In this document: positions 8,228 to 16,609 of the stretch, one piece after another
Numbering within the stretch: the stretch's first letter is position 1
How the letters are laid out: each line of letters opens with the position of its first letter
DNA from: Sulfitobacter sp.
Lineage (GTDB): Bacteria > Pseudomonadota > Alphaproteobacteria > Rhodobacterales > Rhodobacteraceae
Reading direction: 5' to 3'
Assembly: GCA_017854855.1 (NCBI GenBank)
Contig: JAFMGZ010000031.1
Location: 1 to 46,763, forward strand
DNA: 46,763 nt
Program-made: the position numbers and the translations under genes
Notes under the pieces: model-generated
Told to the model about the DNA's origin: nothing
Databases searched by the model: none
What the model saw: only the letters and a program-made list of their open reading frames with translations

Positions 8228-9115
8228 TCATGCTGCCTGTTGCTGCTGGTTCTGCCGGGCCTGCAGAAAGTTGACGAATGTCTCACTCAGGTCACCGCGG
8301 GCCATGGCAAAAGCGGCCGTAGCCTGCACAAAGCCCTGAACAGACCCGCAATCAAAGCGTTCACCGTCAAAGTTGAAGCCAGTGACGCCGACGGTCTCAA
8401 CGTCCTGATTGATCGCATCGGTAAGCTGCAATTCGCCCCCCGCGCCGGGGCCAAGCGCATCTAGGCGGGCAAAGATCGACGGCTGCAGGATATATCGTCC
8501 CACGACAGCCTGGGTTGAGGGGGCCGCCTCTGGTCTGGGCTTTTCGACCAATCCACGGGCCCAGGAAATTCGGCCATGTGTTTCACGCACGTCCAGCACC
8601 CCGTAAGATGACACAGATGCTTGGGGCACCTCCATCGTAGCCAGCATATGACCGCCAACTTCTGAATGTGCTTGCACCATCTGGGCCAGCGCCCCTGTGG
8701 GGTGCATGATCACATCATCAGGCAGCAACACGGCAAAGGGCGCGTCGCCGATCAGGTTTTTCGCCTGCCGCACCGCATGACCAAGCCCAAGCGGGCGGGC
8801 CTGACGCAGAATGGTCAGTGCACCTTCGGGCATCCGTGAGGGGGCCAATGCGTCCAGGGCGGCAGTCTTGCCCTTGGCCTTGAGTTGCATTTCCAGTGCG
8901 GCGGCGGTGTCAAAATAATCCTCCAGCGCGCCCTTGCCTGCGGCAGAAACAAAGATGAACTCTTCGATCCCGGCTTTGCGCGCCTCGTCGACGGCGTATT
9001 GGATCAAGGGGCGATCCACCAAGGGCAGCATTTCCTTGGGGATCGATTTGGTTGCCGGAAGAAAACGGGTACCCATGCCTGCGACGGGAAAGACGGCTTT
9101 GCGAATATGTGTCAT
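8228..9115 (-). CDS. galU: UTP--glucose-1-phosphate uridylyltransferase
   Basis: This 295-residue protein makes UDP-glucose from UTP and glucose-1-phosphate in the cytoplasm. The family signature is clear: AVFPVAGMGTRFLPATKS with the catalytic KSIPKEMLPLVDRP at about 22-36, IEEFIFVSAAGKGALEDYF, FAVLLPDDV and VEKPRPEAAPS. Length matches bacterial GalU (about 290-300). It sits between the signalling pair and the WecG-WbaP fusion gene, so it probably supplies the nucleotide sugar for this exopolysaccharide. A gap of about 60 bases separates it from the upstream gene, so it may be transcribed with that gene. Confidence 0.93.
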   Translation of the reverse strand: MTHIRKAVFPVAGMGTRFLPATKSIPKEMLPLVDRPLIQYAVDEARKAGIEEFIFVSAAGKGALEDYFDTAAALEMQLKAKGKTAALDALAPSRMPEGALTILRQARPLGLGHAVRQAKNLIGDAPFAVLLPDDVIMHPTGALAQMVQAHSEVGGHMLATMEVPQASVSSYGVLDVRETHGRISWARGLVEKPRPEAAPSTQAVVGRYILQPSIFARLDALGPGAGGELQLTDAINQDVETVGVTGFNFDGERFDCGSVQGFVQATAAFAMARGDLSETFVNFLQARQNQQQQAA

Positions 9116-9175
9116 GACGATGTTCCTTGTTACATTTGTTGGACTTGAGTTTAGTAGATTTGAGTAGGGTTGAAT

Positions 9176-10555
9176 TCAGCGTGCGCCGCGCCCTGTCAGG
9201 ACCGCACGAAAGGTCATGCCGATGAGAATGAGATCAAGCAGGATTGTGCGGGAGCTTGCATAAGCGAGGTCCATTTCCACCATCAGATCAAAGCTGACAT
9301 CGGCCCGGCCAGAGACCTGCCAGATGCCGGTGATGCCGGGCTTGACCGCCAGACGCCCCATTGCATGCAATGGATAGGCCTCCACTTCGCAGGGCAGCGC
9401 GGGGCGTGGACCGACAACGGACATGGTCCCCGACAAGACATTCAGCACCTGCGGCAGTTCATCGATCGACGCACGCCGGATAAATCGCCCGACACGGGTG
9501 ATCCGTGGATCAGACTTTGACTTGAAACAGATGCCATCGCGGTCGGAATGGGCAACCACACCCGCGCGCAACTGCTCTGCATCGCTGACCATGGAGCGGA
9601 ATTTGATCATGGTGAACGGTCGCCCGTCCTTGCCAATCCGGGTTTGTCTGAAAATGACCGGTCCCTTGCTCTCTGCCTTGATGGCCAATGCGGTCACCGC
9701 AAAGAGGGGGGCCAGCAGAACCAGCGCGGCAAGCGACACGGTAATGTCCAGCAACCGACGGCCCACCGTTGTCGGCGAAACAGCAGCGACGGTGTCCTTG
9801 GCGGTCCGAGCCAGAAAGCTGAAGTTGCCGATCAGATAGCGTTTGGCCAGCCGCCGCGGCTCCATTGCCAGGCGCCACATCCATTCGCATTTCACCTTGC
9901 GTACCCATGCCGGTGCGCGTTTCACATTGCCGGCAAAAAAGTCCAGCGCTGCACCAACGCCCAAAGTCAGACCTGCCTTCAGAAGGGGCGCATTGCGGTA
10001 AAGCCAGATTTCCTGCATTGGCACGCCGAGTGCGACAAGGACGATGTCAGCGCCGCTGGCGTTGATGTCCGCGACCAGGGCGGCATCATCTTGCGCCTGA
10101 CCAAAGCCATCACGGGTGCCCACAATGCGCAGTCCGGGAATTTTGCGCAGCAAATTCGCCGCCGCCTGGTCCGCCGTACCCGGAGCCCCGCCAAACAGAT
10201 AGACGGATTTTCCGCGTCTTGATGCGTCCTTCAGCAAGGCGGGGATCAGGTCCGTGCCATTCAGATTGGCCGTCAACCTCTGTCCGCCCATGCGGCCTGC
10301 CAGTGCAACACCGATGCCATCTGGCAGCAGCAGGTCCGCGCTTCGGACCGCTGACGCATATATCTTGTTGCGCGCCATGACGTTAAAACAGTGGGCATTC
10401 ATGAAATGAACGCGCCGGCGTCCGGGCGAAAGCAGCATCGCAATCACATCTGACCCAGTCGCATCCACGAGGGACACGCGCAGGCCGGGAATAAAGGTTT
10501 CGCGAAGATTTCCTACCGGTGTCAGCGGGCCGCGGAAGCTTGGGGAGATGGTCAT
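9176..10555 (-). CDS. Fusion of WecG/TagA/CpsF glycosyltransferase and polyprenyl-phosphate sugar-1-phosphate transferase
   Basis: This protein of about 459 residues joins two enzymes usually encoded apart. The N-terminal half is a GT26 (WecG/TagA/CpsF) transferase: FMNAHCFNVMARN, LLPDGIGVALAGRMGG, NGTDLIPALL, YLFGGAPGTADQAA and VALGVPMQEIWLYRN. A linking region with one hydrophobic segment (ITVSLAALVLLAPLFAVTAL) leads into a WbaP/ExoY-like bacterial sugar transferase: IFRQTRIGKDGRPFTMIKFR, DELPQVLNVLSGTMSVVGPR and KPGITGIWQVSGR. The second half would load sugar-1-phosphate on undecaprenyl phosphate and the first would add the next sugar. The start at 10555 is preferred because GAGGA lies 7 bases before it; an ATG at 10609 gives 477 residues but has no ribosome site. 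Confidence 0.88.
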   Translation of the reverse strand: MTISPSFRGPLTPVGNLRETFIPGLRVSLVDATGSDVIAMLLSPGRRRVHFMNAHCFNVMARNKIYASAVRSADLLLPDGIGVALAGRMGGQRLTANLNGTDLIPALLKDASRRGKSVYLFGGAPGTADQAAANLLRKIPGLRIVGTRDGFGQAQDDAALVADINASGADIVLVALGVPMQEIWLYRNAPLLKAGLTLGVGAALDFFAGNVKRAPAWVRKVKCEWMWRLAMEPRRLAKRYLIGNFSFLARTAKDTVAAVSPTTVGRRLLDITVSLAALVLLAPLFAVTALAIKAESKGPVIFRQTRIGKDGRPFTMIKFRSMVSDAEQLRAGVVAHSDRDGICFKSKSDPRITRVGRFIRRASIDELPQVLNVLSGTMSVVGPRPALPCEVEAYPLHAMGRLAVKPGITGIWQVSGRADVSFDLMVEMDLAYASSRTILLDLILIGMTFRAVLTGRGAR

Positions 10556-10702
10556 TTGGCAGTCCTCGTTCATCAATTCGATTTCTCTTTTGATCAACGA
10601 AAATGCCATGCCGGCGCAACGGAGCGGGAGGAGAGGTATCCGGCGCAGATGGTAAGTGCCCCAGCCTTTTGGCAGGGCAAATCAGGCCATCTTGGCCAAA
10701 AC

Positions 10703-10718
10703 CTATCCCTTTGGGGTG
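10703..10718. promoter_or_regulatory. Degenerate CTATCC-type operator (copy 4) before the response regulator
   Basis: CTATCC (10703-10708) is followed after four bases by GGGGTG instead of GGATAG, so one half-site is exact and the other matches three of six positions. It lies about 86 bases before the response-regulator start, the same spacing as the perfect copies. A weak auto-regulatory site is possible; taken alone this copy would not be convincing. Confidence 0.35.
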
Positions 10719-10804
10719 GTTAATTATTCTATTGTCCCAGTGCTTGTGCCTTTGATTGGCCGCATTCTCGGTCTATTTTGACCGCAGATGCCAGGGGACT
10801 GACG

Positions 10805-11419
10805 ATGAGAGTATTAATAGCTGACGACCACGATCTGCTGCGTGACACGCTTGTGATGTTTCTTGAGGGGGCAGGCGAGATGGTGACCGCAACGGCTGGC
10901 ACCTTGGACGAGGCCTGCAAAAGGATCGAAGCAGAAGACCGTTTTGATCTGATCTTGCTTGATTATAACATGCCGGGGATGAACGGGCTTGAGGGGCTGC
11001 GCCGCGCAATTGCGCTGGGCGGCGGTCAGCGGGTTGCACTGATCTCTGGTGAAGCGACGCGCCATATTGCCGAAGCCGCGCTGGAGGCCGGTGCCGCAGG
11101 CTTCGTTCCCAAATCCCTGCCTGCAAAATCACTGGTCAATGCGGTAAAGTTCATGGCGATGGGTGAACAATATGCGCCCATCGATTTCATGACGGCGGTT
11201 GATGTCATTCCCGACAACCCGCTGGCGGATAAACTGACCCCCAGAGAGTTGCAGGTTCTCAAAGGTCTGACAGAAGGTAAGTCGAACAAAGAGATCGCGC
11301 GCGATCTGGATGTGACGGAACCCACTGTAAAACTGCACGTCAAGACGCTTTACCGCAAAGTGGGTGCGGCCAACCGCACGCAGGCTGCGTTGATCGCCCG
11401 TGAGGCAGGCCTGTTCTGA
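10805..11419 (+). CDS. LuxR/NarL-type response regulator of the exopolysaccharide locus
   Basis: This is a 204-residue two-domain regulator. The receiver domain has the acidic pair DD at 7-8, phospho-acceptor Asp53 in LILLDYNMPG and the ISGE and PKSL segments. The C-terminal LuxR/GerE helix-turn-helix reads LTPRELQVLKGLTEGKSN then EIARDLDVTEPTVKLHVKTL. The ATG at 10805 is chosen: it follows AGGGGACTGACG, while an in-frame TTG at 10778 has no ribosome site. It lies between two EPS gene groups and near an HPt-containing hybrid kinase, so it is the likely end of that phosphorelay. It is also the best candidate to bind the CTATCC-N4-GGATAG palindromes (inference). Confidence 0.9.
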   Translation: MRVLIADDHDLLRDTLVMFLEGAGEMVTATAGTLDEACKRIEAEDRFDLILLDYNMPGMNGLEGLRRAIALGGGQRVALISGEATRHIAEAALEAGAAGFVPKSLPAKSLVNAVKFMAMGEQYAPIDFMTAVDVIPDNPLADKLTPRELQVLKGLTEGKSNKEIARDLDVTEPTVKLHVKTLYRKVGAANRTQAALIAREAGLF

Positions 11420-11420
11420 A

Positions 11421-11436
11421 CTATCCCAAAGGATAG
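11421..11436. promoter_or_regulatory. Palindrome CTATCC-CAAA-GGATAG (EPS operator copy 3)
   Basis: A perfect 6+6 inverted repeat with a 4-base spacer starts one base after the stop of the response-regulator gene and ends about 91 bases before the Wzz-like gene. It matches copies 1 and 2 exactly in the half-sites and in spacer length. It probably controls the chain-length and polymerase genes. A read-through transcript from the regulator gene could form it as a hairpin. Confidence 0.6.
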
Positions 11437-11527
11437 GATCGGACCCCCCAATGCCCTTTCGGCTGCCCCTCTGCCCAGGTGAGGTGCCGGGCCAAAACAG
11501 ATAGATCATCGGCAAAGGAACCCGCCG

Positions 11528-12979
11528 ATGCCAATGACACCAGACCTGAGCTTGCCAAAGTCGCCATTTGTCCAACCCGCCGCAGGCGGCTTTGTGCGCC
11601 GTATCCTGATGGGTGGCAAGCTGAGCGATATCAAACGGATGCCCCGCTATGTCGCGACCGCGATCATGGGGGCTACGCTGATCTGGGCACCGCTTTTGGG
11701 ATACCTCAAAACAGCGCCGCTGAGTTATCGTTCGTCCATCTCGTTGATCATGCCGGGGTCGGGTGCATCAGCCTCGATGAACGTCAACGGGATCGGGCAG
11801 GCGACGTCTTATGCAAACTCTGCCTTCTCCAGCAATTCGGTCAGCCCCACAGAAACCTACAAACGCCTGTTGGGCGCGGATCGGATCATCGCGGCTGCCG
11901 CAGTGTCACTGGGGATTGACCGGTTAGACCTGTCTGCCCCTCGCGTGCGTTTGGTTGATCAGACCAGCCTGATCCATATCGAAGTGACCGGGCGCAGCCC
12001 GCAGGCGGCGCAGGATCGAGGCAATGCAATCCTCAAGGCGTTTTTCACCGAACTGGACGCCCTGCGCGAGGATGAGGTCAGCACCCGCGAGGACAGCGGC
12101 CTGCAGGCCATCGCAGATTACCGCGTGTCGGTCTCTGAAACCCGTGCGCGCATCGAAGCGTTGCAGCAAAGCACGGGGCTTCTTTCGGTGGATCAATATG
12201 ACGTCTTGCTGGGCCGGCATCTGGCGCTTGATGATGAAATTCAGGTCCAGCGGGCCAAGCTGGATGAACAAGTCGCCGCAAAAGGCGCGTTGGAGGGGCA
12301 ATTGGGGCTGGAGGCAAAGGCTGCTGCCGCCACGCTCAGGCTGTTTGCGGATGGTGCCTATCTGGCCCTGCTGGATGAGGTCGCCCGCGCGCAGGTTGCC
12401 CTGACCGAGGCCTCCGCCCGCTACGGAACCCGCCACCCGGAAGTGGAACAGGCCCGTGCCGCCCTTGGCCAAGCCAAATCAGTCACACAGGATTTGGCCC
12501 AACGGTTGACCGGCCTTTCGGTGACCGCATTGGGTGGACTTGATCTGGCTCCCGAAGGCGCGCGTGCACAGCTTCTGGCCGACCTTGTGCGCAAGGATGC
12601 CGATGTCACAGGTGCGCAGCAGCAGCTAGCCACGCTTGAGCGGCAATACCATGCCAGCAGGACCGCATTGGATGCCTTTGCCCCTGCTGCCGCTGAACTG
12701 CAGGATCTTGAGCGGGATTTCTCTGTTGCCGAGGCTGTTTTTGCCTCTGCGATTGCGCGGGCACAGTCCAGTAAATCAGATGTCTATGCCTCTTATCCAC
12801 TGGTGCAGGTGCTTGAAAACCCGTCGCTGCCGGATCGGCCCTCTTCGCCCAACCGCAAGCTGGCATTGATGGCTGGCGTCGCCGCGACGCTGATGTTGCT
12901 TTTCGGGCTTGCGATGGGTTGGATCCGGCTGGCGCTGATTTCACGCCTGCTCAAGAAACCTGTTGGCAAAGATGACTGA
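11528..12979 (+). CDS. Wzz/GumC-like polysaccharide chain-length determinant
   Basis: This 483-residue inner-membrane protein follows the Wzz/PCP plan. A cytoplasmic N-terminus is followed by a first membrane helix (YVATAIMGATLIWAPLLGYL, about 40-60), a long periplasmic part rich in alpha-helical coiled coil (about 165-400), and a second membrane helix (LALMAGVAATLMLLFGLAMGW, near 445-466). There is no Walker tyrosine-kinase domain at the C-terminus, so it is not a full Wzc. A conserved proline-rich stretch precedes the second helix (ENPSLPDRPSSPNRK), as in this family. It would set polymer length and connect synthesis to the Wza-like exporter. AAGGA precedes the start; a second ATG lies two codons downstream. 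It overlaps the next gene by 8 bases. Confidence 0.85.
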   Translation: MPMTPDLSLPKSPFVQPAAGGFVRRILMGGKLSDIKRMPRYVATAIMGATLIWAPLLGYLKTAPLSYRSSISLIMPGSGASASMNVNGIGQATSYANSAFSSNSVSPTETYKRLLGADRIIAAAAVSLGIDRLDLSAPRVRLVDQTSLIHIEVTGRSPQAAQDRGNAILKAFFTELDALREDEVSTREDSGLQAIADYRVSVSETRARIEALQQSTGLLSVDQYDVLLGRHLALDDEIQVQRAKLDEQVAAKGALEGQLGLEAKAAAATLRLFADGAYLALLDEVARAQVALTEASARYGTRHPEVEQARAALGQAKSVTQDLAQRLTGLSVTALGGLDLAPEGARAQLLADLVRKDADVTGAQQQLATLERQYHASRTALDAFAPAAAELQDLERDFSVAEAVFASAIARAQSSKSDVYASYPLVQVLENPSLPDRPSSPNRKLALMAGVAATLMLLFGLAMGWIRLALISRLLKKPVGKDD

Positions 12980-14246
12980 TCTGGGCCCGGCTGAGCGGAT
13001 CGTCTACCGGACGTTTACGCTGACATGGCCCTTTTATGCGATTGGGGCGCTTTATGTCGTCGGTCCGGTGCTGGCCTGGATGATCGGGGCACTTGCGGTT
13101 GTTGTCTTGTACCTTGGTCCCGCTGTGCGCCCTGACCTGCGCGCCACGGGCCCTGTGCCTGCGGTGGTCTGGGGCTGGTTGGGCGGCATGACCGTGATGT
13201 TGATCGCATTGTGGCTGGGCCATCTGGATTGGGGGTTGGGGACTGGCCAGACGATCAAATCGTCTATTGGCTGGGCCAAGGGTTGGGCGCTATTGGCGCT
13301 TTTCCCGCTTGCGGGGGCGGTGCTGCCCATCCGGCGCGAGGTTCTGATCCGCGCGCAATGTGTTGTAGGGCTGTGGACGCTTGTCCTGGCACCCATTCTG
13401 ATCGCAGCCCCCTATATCGGCTTGCCAGAACGGATATTCACCTCGCCGCTCAAGGCCGTTGGCGGGCCGGGGCCTGAATATTTCTCGGTGTATTTCTTTA
13501 CCTGGGACCCCTCAAGCTGGACGCCAAGATGGCAGTTCTACGCGCCCTGGTCGCCCTTTGCGGCCTTATTAGGGACTGTTATGGTGCTGTTTGCGCTGGA
13601 AGAGAAAGACATCAAATGGCGCAGCATCGGTATTGCTGCGGGCGCTGTGATGATCTTTGCGTCCAAGTCGCGGATGGGATTGGTTGGGCTGGTTGCTTGC
13701 ACCACGATCCCGCGGATGATGCCCTTTGTGCTGCGGGGGTGGGCATGGCAGGCTCTGGCTGGTTTTACTGCCTCCATGGCCGTTTTGGGCACCACGCTTG
13801 CCACTGCCGCAACGGATGCGGTGGCCGCCTTTAAAGGGGCCCGCGCCGACAGCACCCGCGTGCGCGAAACCCTGCAGCGCATCGCGACGGAACGCTGGCA
13901 GAATGACGGCTATTGGTTTGGCCATGCAACGGTCCAGCCGGGCAGCCATGCGGTAGAATATATGCCGATTGGCAGCCACCACACGTGGTACGGCTTGCTG
14001 TTTGTAAAAGGTCTGCTGGGGTTCTTTGCATTCCTCATTCCCTTTGTCTGGCAATTTGCCGTGACCCTCAAGGATGCGACACTGGGGCCAAGGGGCCGGT
14101 TGCCGCTGGGGATCATGATGACATTGACCCTGCTGTCCTTTGGCGAAAATATTGAGATTGAGGCCTATTTGCTTTGGCCTGCTTTGCTTTTGCTGGGCAT
14201 CCACGCCAGAGAGACAAGCACCAGCGATCAGGCCCTGCAGCCCTGA
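12972..14246 (+). CDS. O-antigen ligase/polymerase-like membrane protein (Wzy/WaaL family)
   Basis: This protein of about 424 residues has around 10 hydrophobic helices and a large periplasmic loop near residues 270-345. That loop contains the WaaL/Wzy-type segment GSHHTWYGLLFVKGLLGF, preceded by VQPGSHAVEYMPIG. Proteins of this family polymerise or ligate lipid-linked repeat units at the periplasmic face. Since a Wzx-like flippase, Wzz-like protein and Wza-like exporter are all here, a Wzy-type polymerase role is the natural reading. The ATG at 12972 is chosen over an in-frame TTG at 12963; it overlaps the stop of the Wzz-like gene by 8 bases, so the two are coupled. Confidence 0.8.
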   Translation: MTDLGPAERIVYRTFTLTWPFYAIGALYVVGPVLAWMIGALAVVVLYLGPAVRPDLRATGPVPAVVWGWLGGMTVMLIALWLGHLDWGLGTGQTIKSSIGWAKGWALLALFPLAGAVLPIRREVLIRAQCVVGLWTLVLAPILIAAPYIGLPERIFTSPLKAVGGPGPEYFSVYFFTWDPSSWTPRWQFYAPWSPFAALLGTVMVLFALEEKDIKWRSIGIAAGAVMIFASKSRMGLVGLVACTTIPRMMPFVLRGWAWQALAGFTASMAVLGTTLATAATDAVAAFKGARADSTRVRETLQRIATERWQNDGYWFGHATVQPGSHAVEYMPIGSHHTWYGLLFVKGLLGFFAFLIPFVWQFAVTLKDATLGPRGRLPLGIMMTLTLLSFGENIEIEAYLLWPALLLLGIHARETSTSDQALQP

Positions 14247-14256
14247 TTTGCGAGCC

Positions 14257-15135
14257 TTATGCCTTTGCCGCATCTGGCGCAGGTGACGGCAGATCCATGG
14301 CCAGCCGCTGCATCAACCAGTCCCGAAACAAAACGGCGGTCGGCTCTGCCTCATTGATGCGCAGGTAATATCCTTCGTTGCAGGGGGCATATGCCGCATG
14401 CGCCCGGACCAGTTGACCGGTTTGCAGCACATGGCCCGCCAACAGCTCACTCACCAAGGCGACGCCATTGCCATGGACTGCCATATTCAACGCGGCGCCA
14501 TATGAATCCACGAAAATACTGGGACGCGGATCACCACCGACGGCGTGTTTCCAACTGCGCCATCCGTCAGAGGTGCCGACGGATTCGATCAAGGGAAGAT
14601 CCTTCAGGTCGCCGGCCACTGCGGGTGATTTGAGGGCAATCAGACGGTTCGGCGTCAGCAATACCGCATTTTGGCCTACCTGTTTTTCAGACCCAAAGGG
14701 GATTTCGACATAGGCGCGGATGGCCTGGAAATCATCCGGCCAAATCGTGCTCAGGAACCGCAATCGCACGTGGGGCGCGCGTTTGGTGAACTCTGCCAGA
14801 TGCGGTGCAATGATCCATTGTGCGACGCTGACAGAGGTTGCGATGGTCAATGTATCCTCAGTGGGGGTGGTATCAAACGTTCGTGCAGCCGCAGCCAGCA
14901 TGTCCAATGCGGCACCGACCTGCGGCAGCAGCTTGCGCCCCTCATCGGTCAGGGACAGACCGCGCGGCAGACGGATGAACAAAGCGACGCCCAGCCGCAT
15001 CTCCAGCGATTTGACATGTTGGCTGACCGCCGATTGGGTCATGCCGATTTCTTCCGCAGCGGCGGTAAAACTCAGCCGCCGTGCCGCGGCCTCAAAGGCG
15101 CGGAACCACGTCAGATGAGGAAGGGCCTGTACCAT
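14257..15135 (-). CDS. LysR-family transcriptional regulator (GcvA-like)
   Basis: This is a 292-residue LysR-type regulator. The N-terminal winged helix-turn-helix is clear (LTWFRAFEAAARRLSFTAAA, EIGMTQSAVSQHVKSLEMRL, residues 8-48), followed by the LysR substrate-binding domain from about 90. The LPHLTWFRAFEAAARRLSFT opening is typical of the GcvA/AmpR branch. It is transcribed divergently from the DUF1185-hydrolase-monooxygenase operon, with 105 bases between starts, and probably regulates that operon in response to a substrate or intermediate. Its end lies only 10 bases from the convergent Wzy-like gene, marking the boundary of the exopolysaccharide locus. Confidence 0.9.
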   Translation of the reverse strand: MVQALPHLTWFRAFEAAARRLSFTAAAEEIGMTQSAVSQHVKSLEMRLGVALFIRLPRGLSLTDEGRKLLPQVGAALDMLAAAARTFDTTPTEDTLTIATSVSVAQWIIAPHLAEFTKRAPHVRLRFLSTIWPDDFQAIRAYVEIPFGSEKQVGQNAVLLTPNRLIALKSPAVAGDLKDLPLIESVGTSDGWRSWKHAVGGDPRPSIFVDSYGAALNMAVHGNGVALVSELLAGHVLQTGQLVRAHAAYAPCNEGYYLRINEAEPTAVLFRDWLMQRLAMDLPSPAPDAAKA

Positions 15136-15240
15136 TGATAATCCAGCTATAAGTCTTACTAATACCTAAGGGCATAAATCATTCGTTTGTCAAATTTGTC
15201 GCACTTCCCGAAGACTGCGCCTTGCGGACCAAGGAGGGTG

Positions 15241-15846
15241 ATGATGCAGCCGGAAATCAGAAAACTGGTAACCTACGACGAAGAAATCCTGATCGAGGGC
15301 TATCGTGCCACCGACAAACCATGGCGGCTTTTTGCGGTGGCGGCCGTGGTCCGCAACCCTTGGGCCGGGCGCTATGTGGCCGATCTCAAGCCAGAGATAC
15401 AGGCATACGGTCCAATTCTGGGCGAGATGATGACAAAGCGCATGATCACCCTGGCCGGAGGCTCTGGCGAGGCGATCGAGGCCTATGGCAAGGCTGCAGT
15501 TGTTGGCCTGAACGGCGAGATTGAGCATGCATCAGGGCTGATCCACACCCTGCGGTTTGGCAATCACTATCGTGAGGCCGTGGGCGCGAAATCCTATCTG
15601 GCCTTCACCAATACCCGCGCAGGGGCGAATGCGCCCATTATGGTGCCCTTGATGGACAAGAACGATGCGGGCCGCCGTTCGCATTACCTGACCATTCAAT
15701 TTGCCATCCCCGATGCCCCGCGAGATGACGAGATCGTGGTCGTTCTGGGCGCTGCAACAGGCGGGCGTCCGCATCACCGCATTGGTGACCGCTATCAGGA
15801 TCTAAAGGATTTGGGTCATGACCTGGACAACCCAGCCGCGGTCTGA
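15241..15846 (+). CDS. DUF1185 / AA_synth (PF06684) family protein
   Basis: This is a 201-residue protein of the family called Amino acid synthesis (PF06684, DUF1185). Family traits are the opening IRKLVTYDEEILIEGYRA, the segment AGRYVADLKPEIQAYGPILG, and SGEAIEAYGKAAVVGLNGEI followed by NTRAGANAPIMVPLMDK. Crystal structures of members BB2672 and SPO0826 showed a chorismate-mutase-like fold in a hexamer; no reaction is established. AAGGAGG at 15231-15237 precedes two adjacent ATGs (15241, 15244), the second better spaced. It opens the catabolic operon and overlaps the hydrolase gene by 29 bases, so its product probably acts in the same pathway, perhaps as an isomerase, tautomerase or hydrolase of a ring-cleavage product (inference). 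Confidence 0.85.
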   Translation: MMQPEIRKLVTYDEEILIEGYRATDKPWRLFAVAAVVRNPWAGRYVADLKPEIQAYGPILGEMMTKRMITLAGGSGEAIEAYGKAAVVGLNGEIEHASGLIHTLRFGNHYREAVGAKSYLAFTNTRAGANAPIMVPLMDKNDAGRRSHYLTIQFAIPDAPRDDEIVVVLGAATGGRPHHRIGDRYQDLKDLGHDLDNPAAV

Positions 15847-16609
15847 ACTGGGGCCGCTGGCGGCGATCACCAAAGGCAAGGGGCCGGTGGTTGTGCTGAT
15901 CCACGGCGTCGGCTTGCGGGCAGAGGCATGGGGCGGGCAGATTGATGCCCTGTCGCAGGATCATCATGTTCTGGCCGTCGACATGCCGGGGCATGGGGCC
16001 AGTTCCAAACTTGCCCCGGCATCCGGCCTGACCCAGTTCACCGATGCCATTGCCACGGCGATTTCCGATACCGTTGACGGCCCCTTTGTCGTGGTGGGCC
16101 ATTCCTTTGGGGCGATGATCGCCCTGGATATGGCCGCCCGCTATGGGGAACGCCTGCGCGGTGTGGTCGCGATGAACGCAATCTTTCGCCGCAGCCCAGA
16201 GGCTGCAGCCGCGGTTGCGGCCCGTGCGGCAGAGCTGGACGGCGTCAGCATGGCCGACCCCTCTGGACCTTTGGCGCGTTGGTTCGGCGTTGCACCTTCG
16301 GCTGCGCGGGACGCCTGTCGCGACTGGCTGACGACGGTTGATCCTGCAGGCTACCGGGCGGCCTACCGCGTCTTTGCACAAGAAGACGGGCCCAGCGATC
16401 AGGCGCTTGCCGCATTGGGTTGTCCGGCGCTTTTCCTCACCGGCGCGCAGGAGCCGAATTCGACACCCGCCATGTCCCATGCCATGGCAGCACTGGCACC
16501 GCAGGGCCAGGCGCAGATCATCGCGAATGCCGCGCATATGATGCCGATGACCCATGCGCGGACGGTTGCTGACATATTGTGCGATTTCGCGAAAGGATGT
16601 GCCAGATGA
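15818..16609 (+). CDS. Alpha/beta-fold hydrolase
   Basis: This 263-residue alpha/beta hydrolase has the oxyanion-hole segment VVLIHGVGLRAEAW (25-38) and the nucleophile elbow GHSFG with Ser96. The likely catalytic His240 is in ANAAHMMPMTH; the acid is less certain, perhaps Glu212 in GAQEPNSTP. Such enzymes cleave esters, lactones, amides, carbamates or C-C bonds of ring-fission products. It overlaps the DUF1185 gene by 29 bases and the flavin reductase gene by 4 (ATGA), so it is tightly coupled. The pairing with a flavin reductase and luciferase-like monooxygenase recalls the Rut pyrimidine pathway, where RutD is an alpha/beta hydrolase, but the remaining genes differ. Confidence 0.88.
   Translation: MTWTTQPRSELGPLAAITKGKGPVVVLIHGVGLRAEAWGGQIDALSQDHHVLAVDMPGHGASSKLAPASGLTQFTDAIATAISDTVDGPFVVVGHSFGAMIALDMAARYGERLRGVVAMNAIFRRSPEAAAAVAARAAELDGVSMADPSGPLARWFGVAPSAARDACRDWLTTVDPAGYRAAYRVFAQEDGPSDQALAALGCPALFLTGAQEPNSTPAMSHAMAALAPQGQAQIIANAAHMMPMTHARTVADILCDFAKGCAR

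Noticed and set aside
10649-10723. Short plus-strand ORF (24 codons) after a GGAGGAGAGG stretch
   Set aside because: Spacing from the ribosome-site-like sequence is too long, the peptide has no features, and it runs over the probable operator and promoter of the response regulator.
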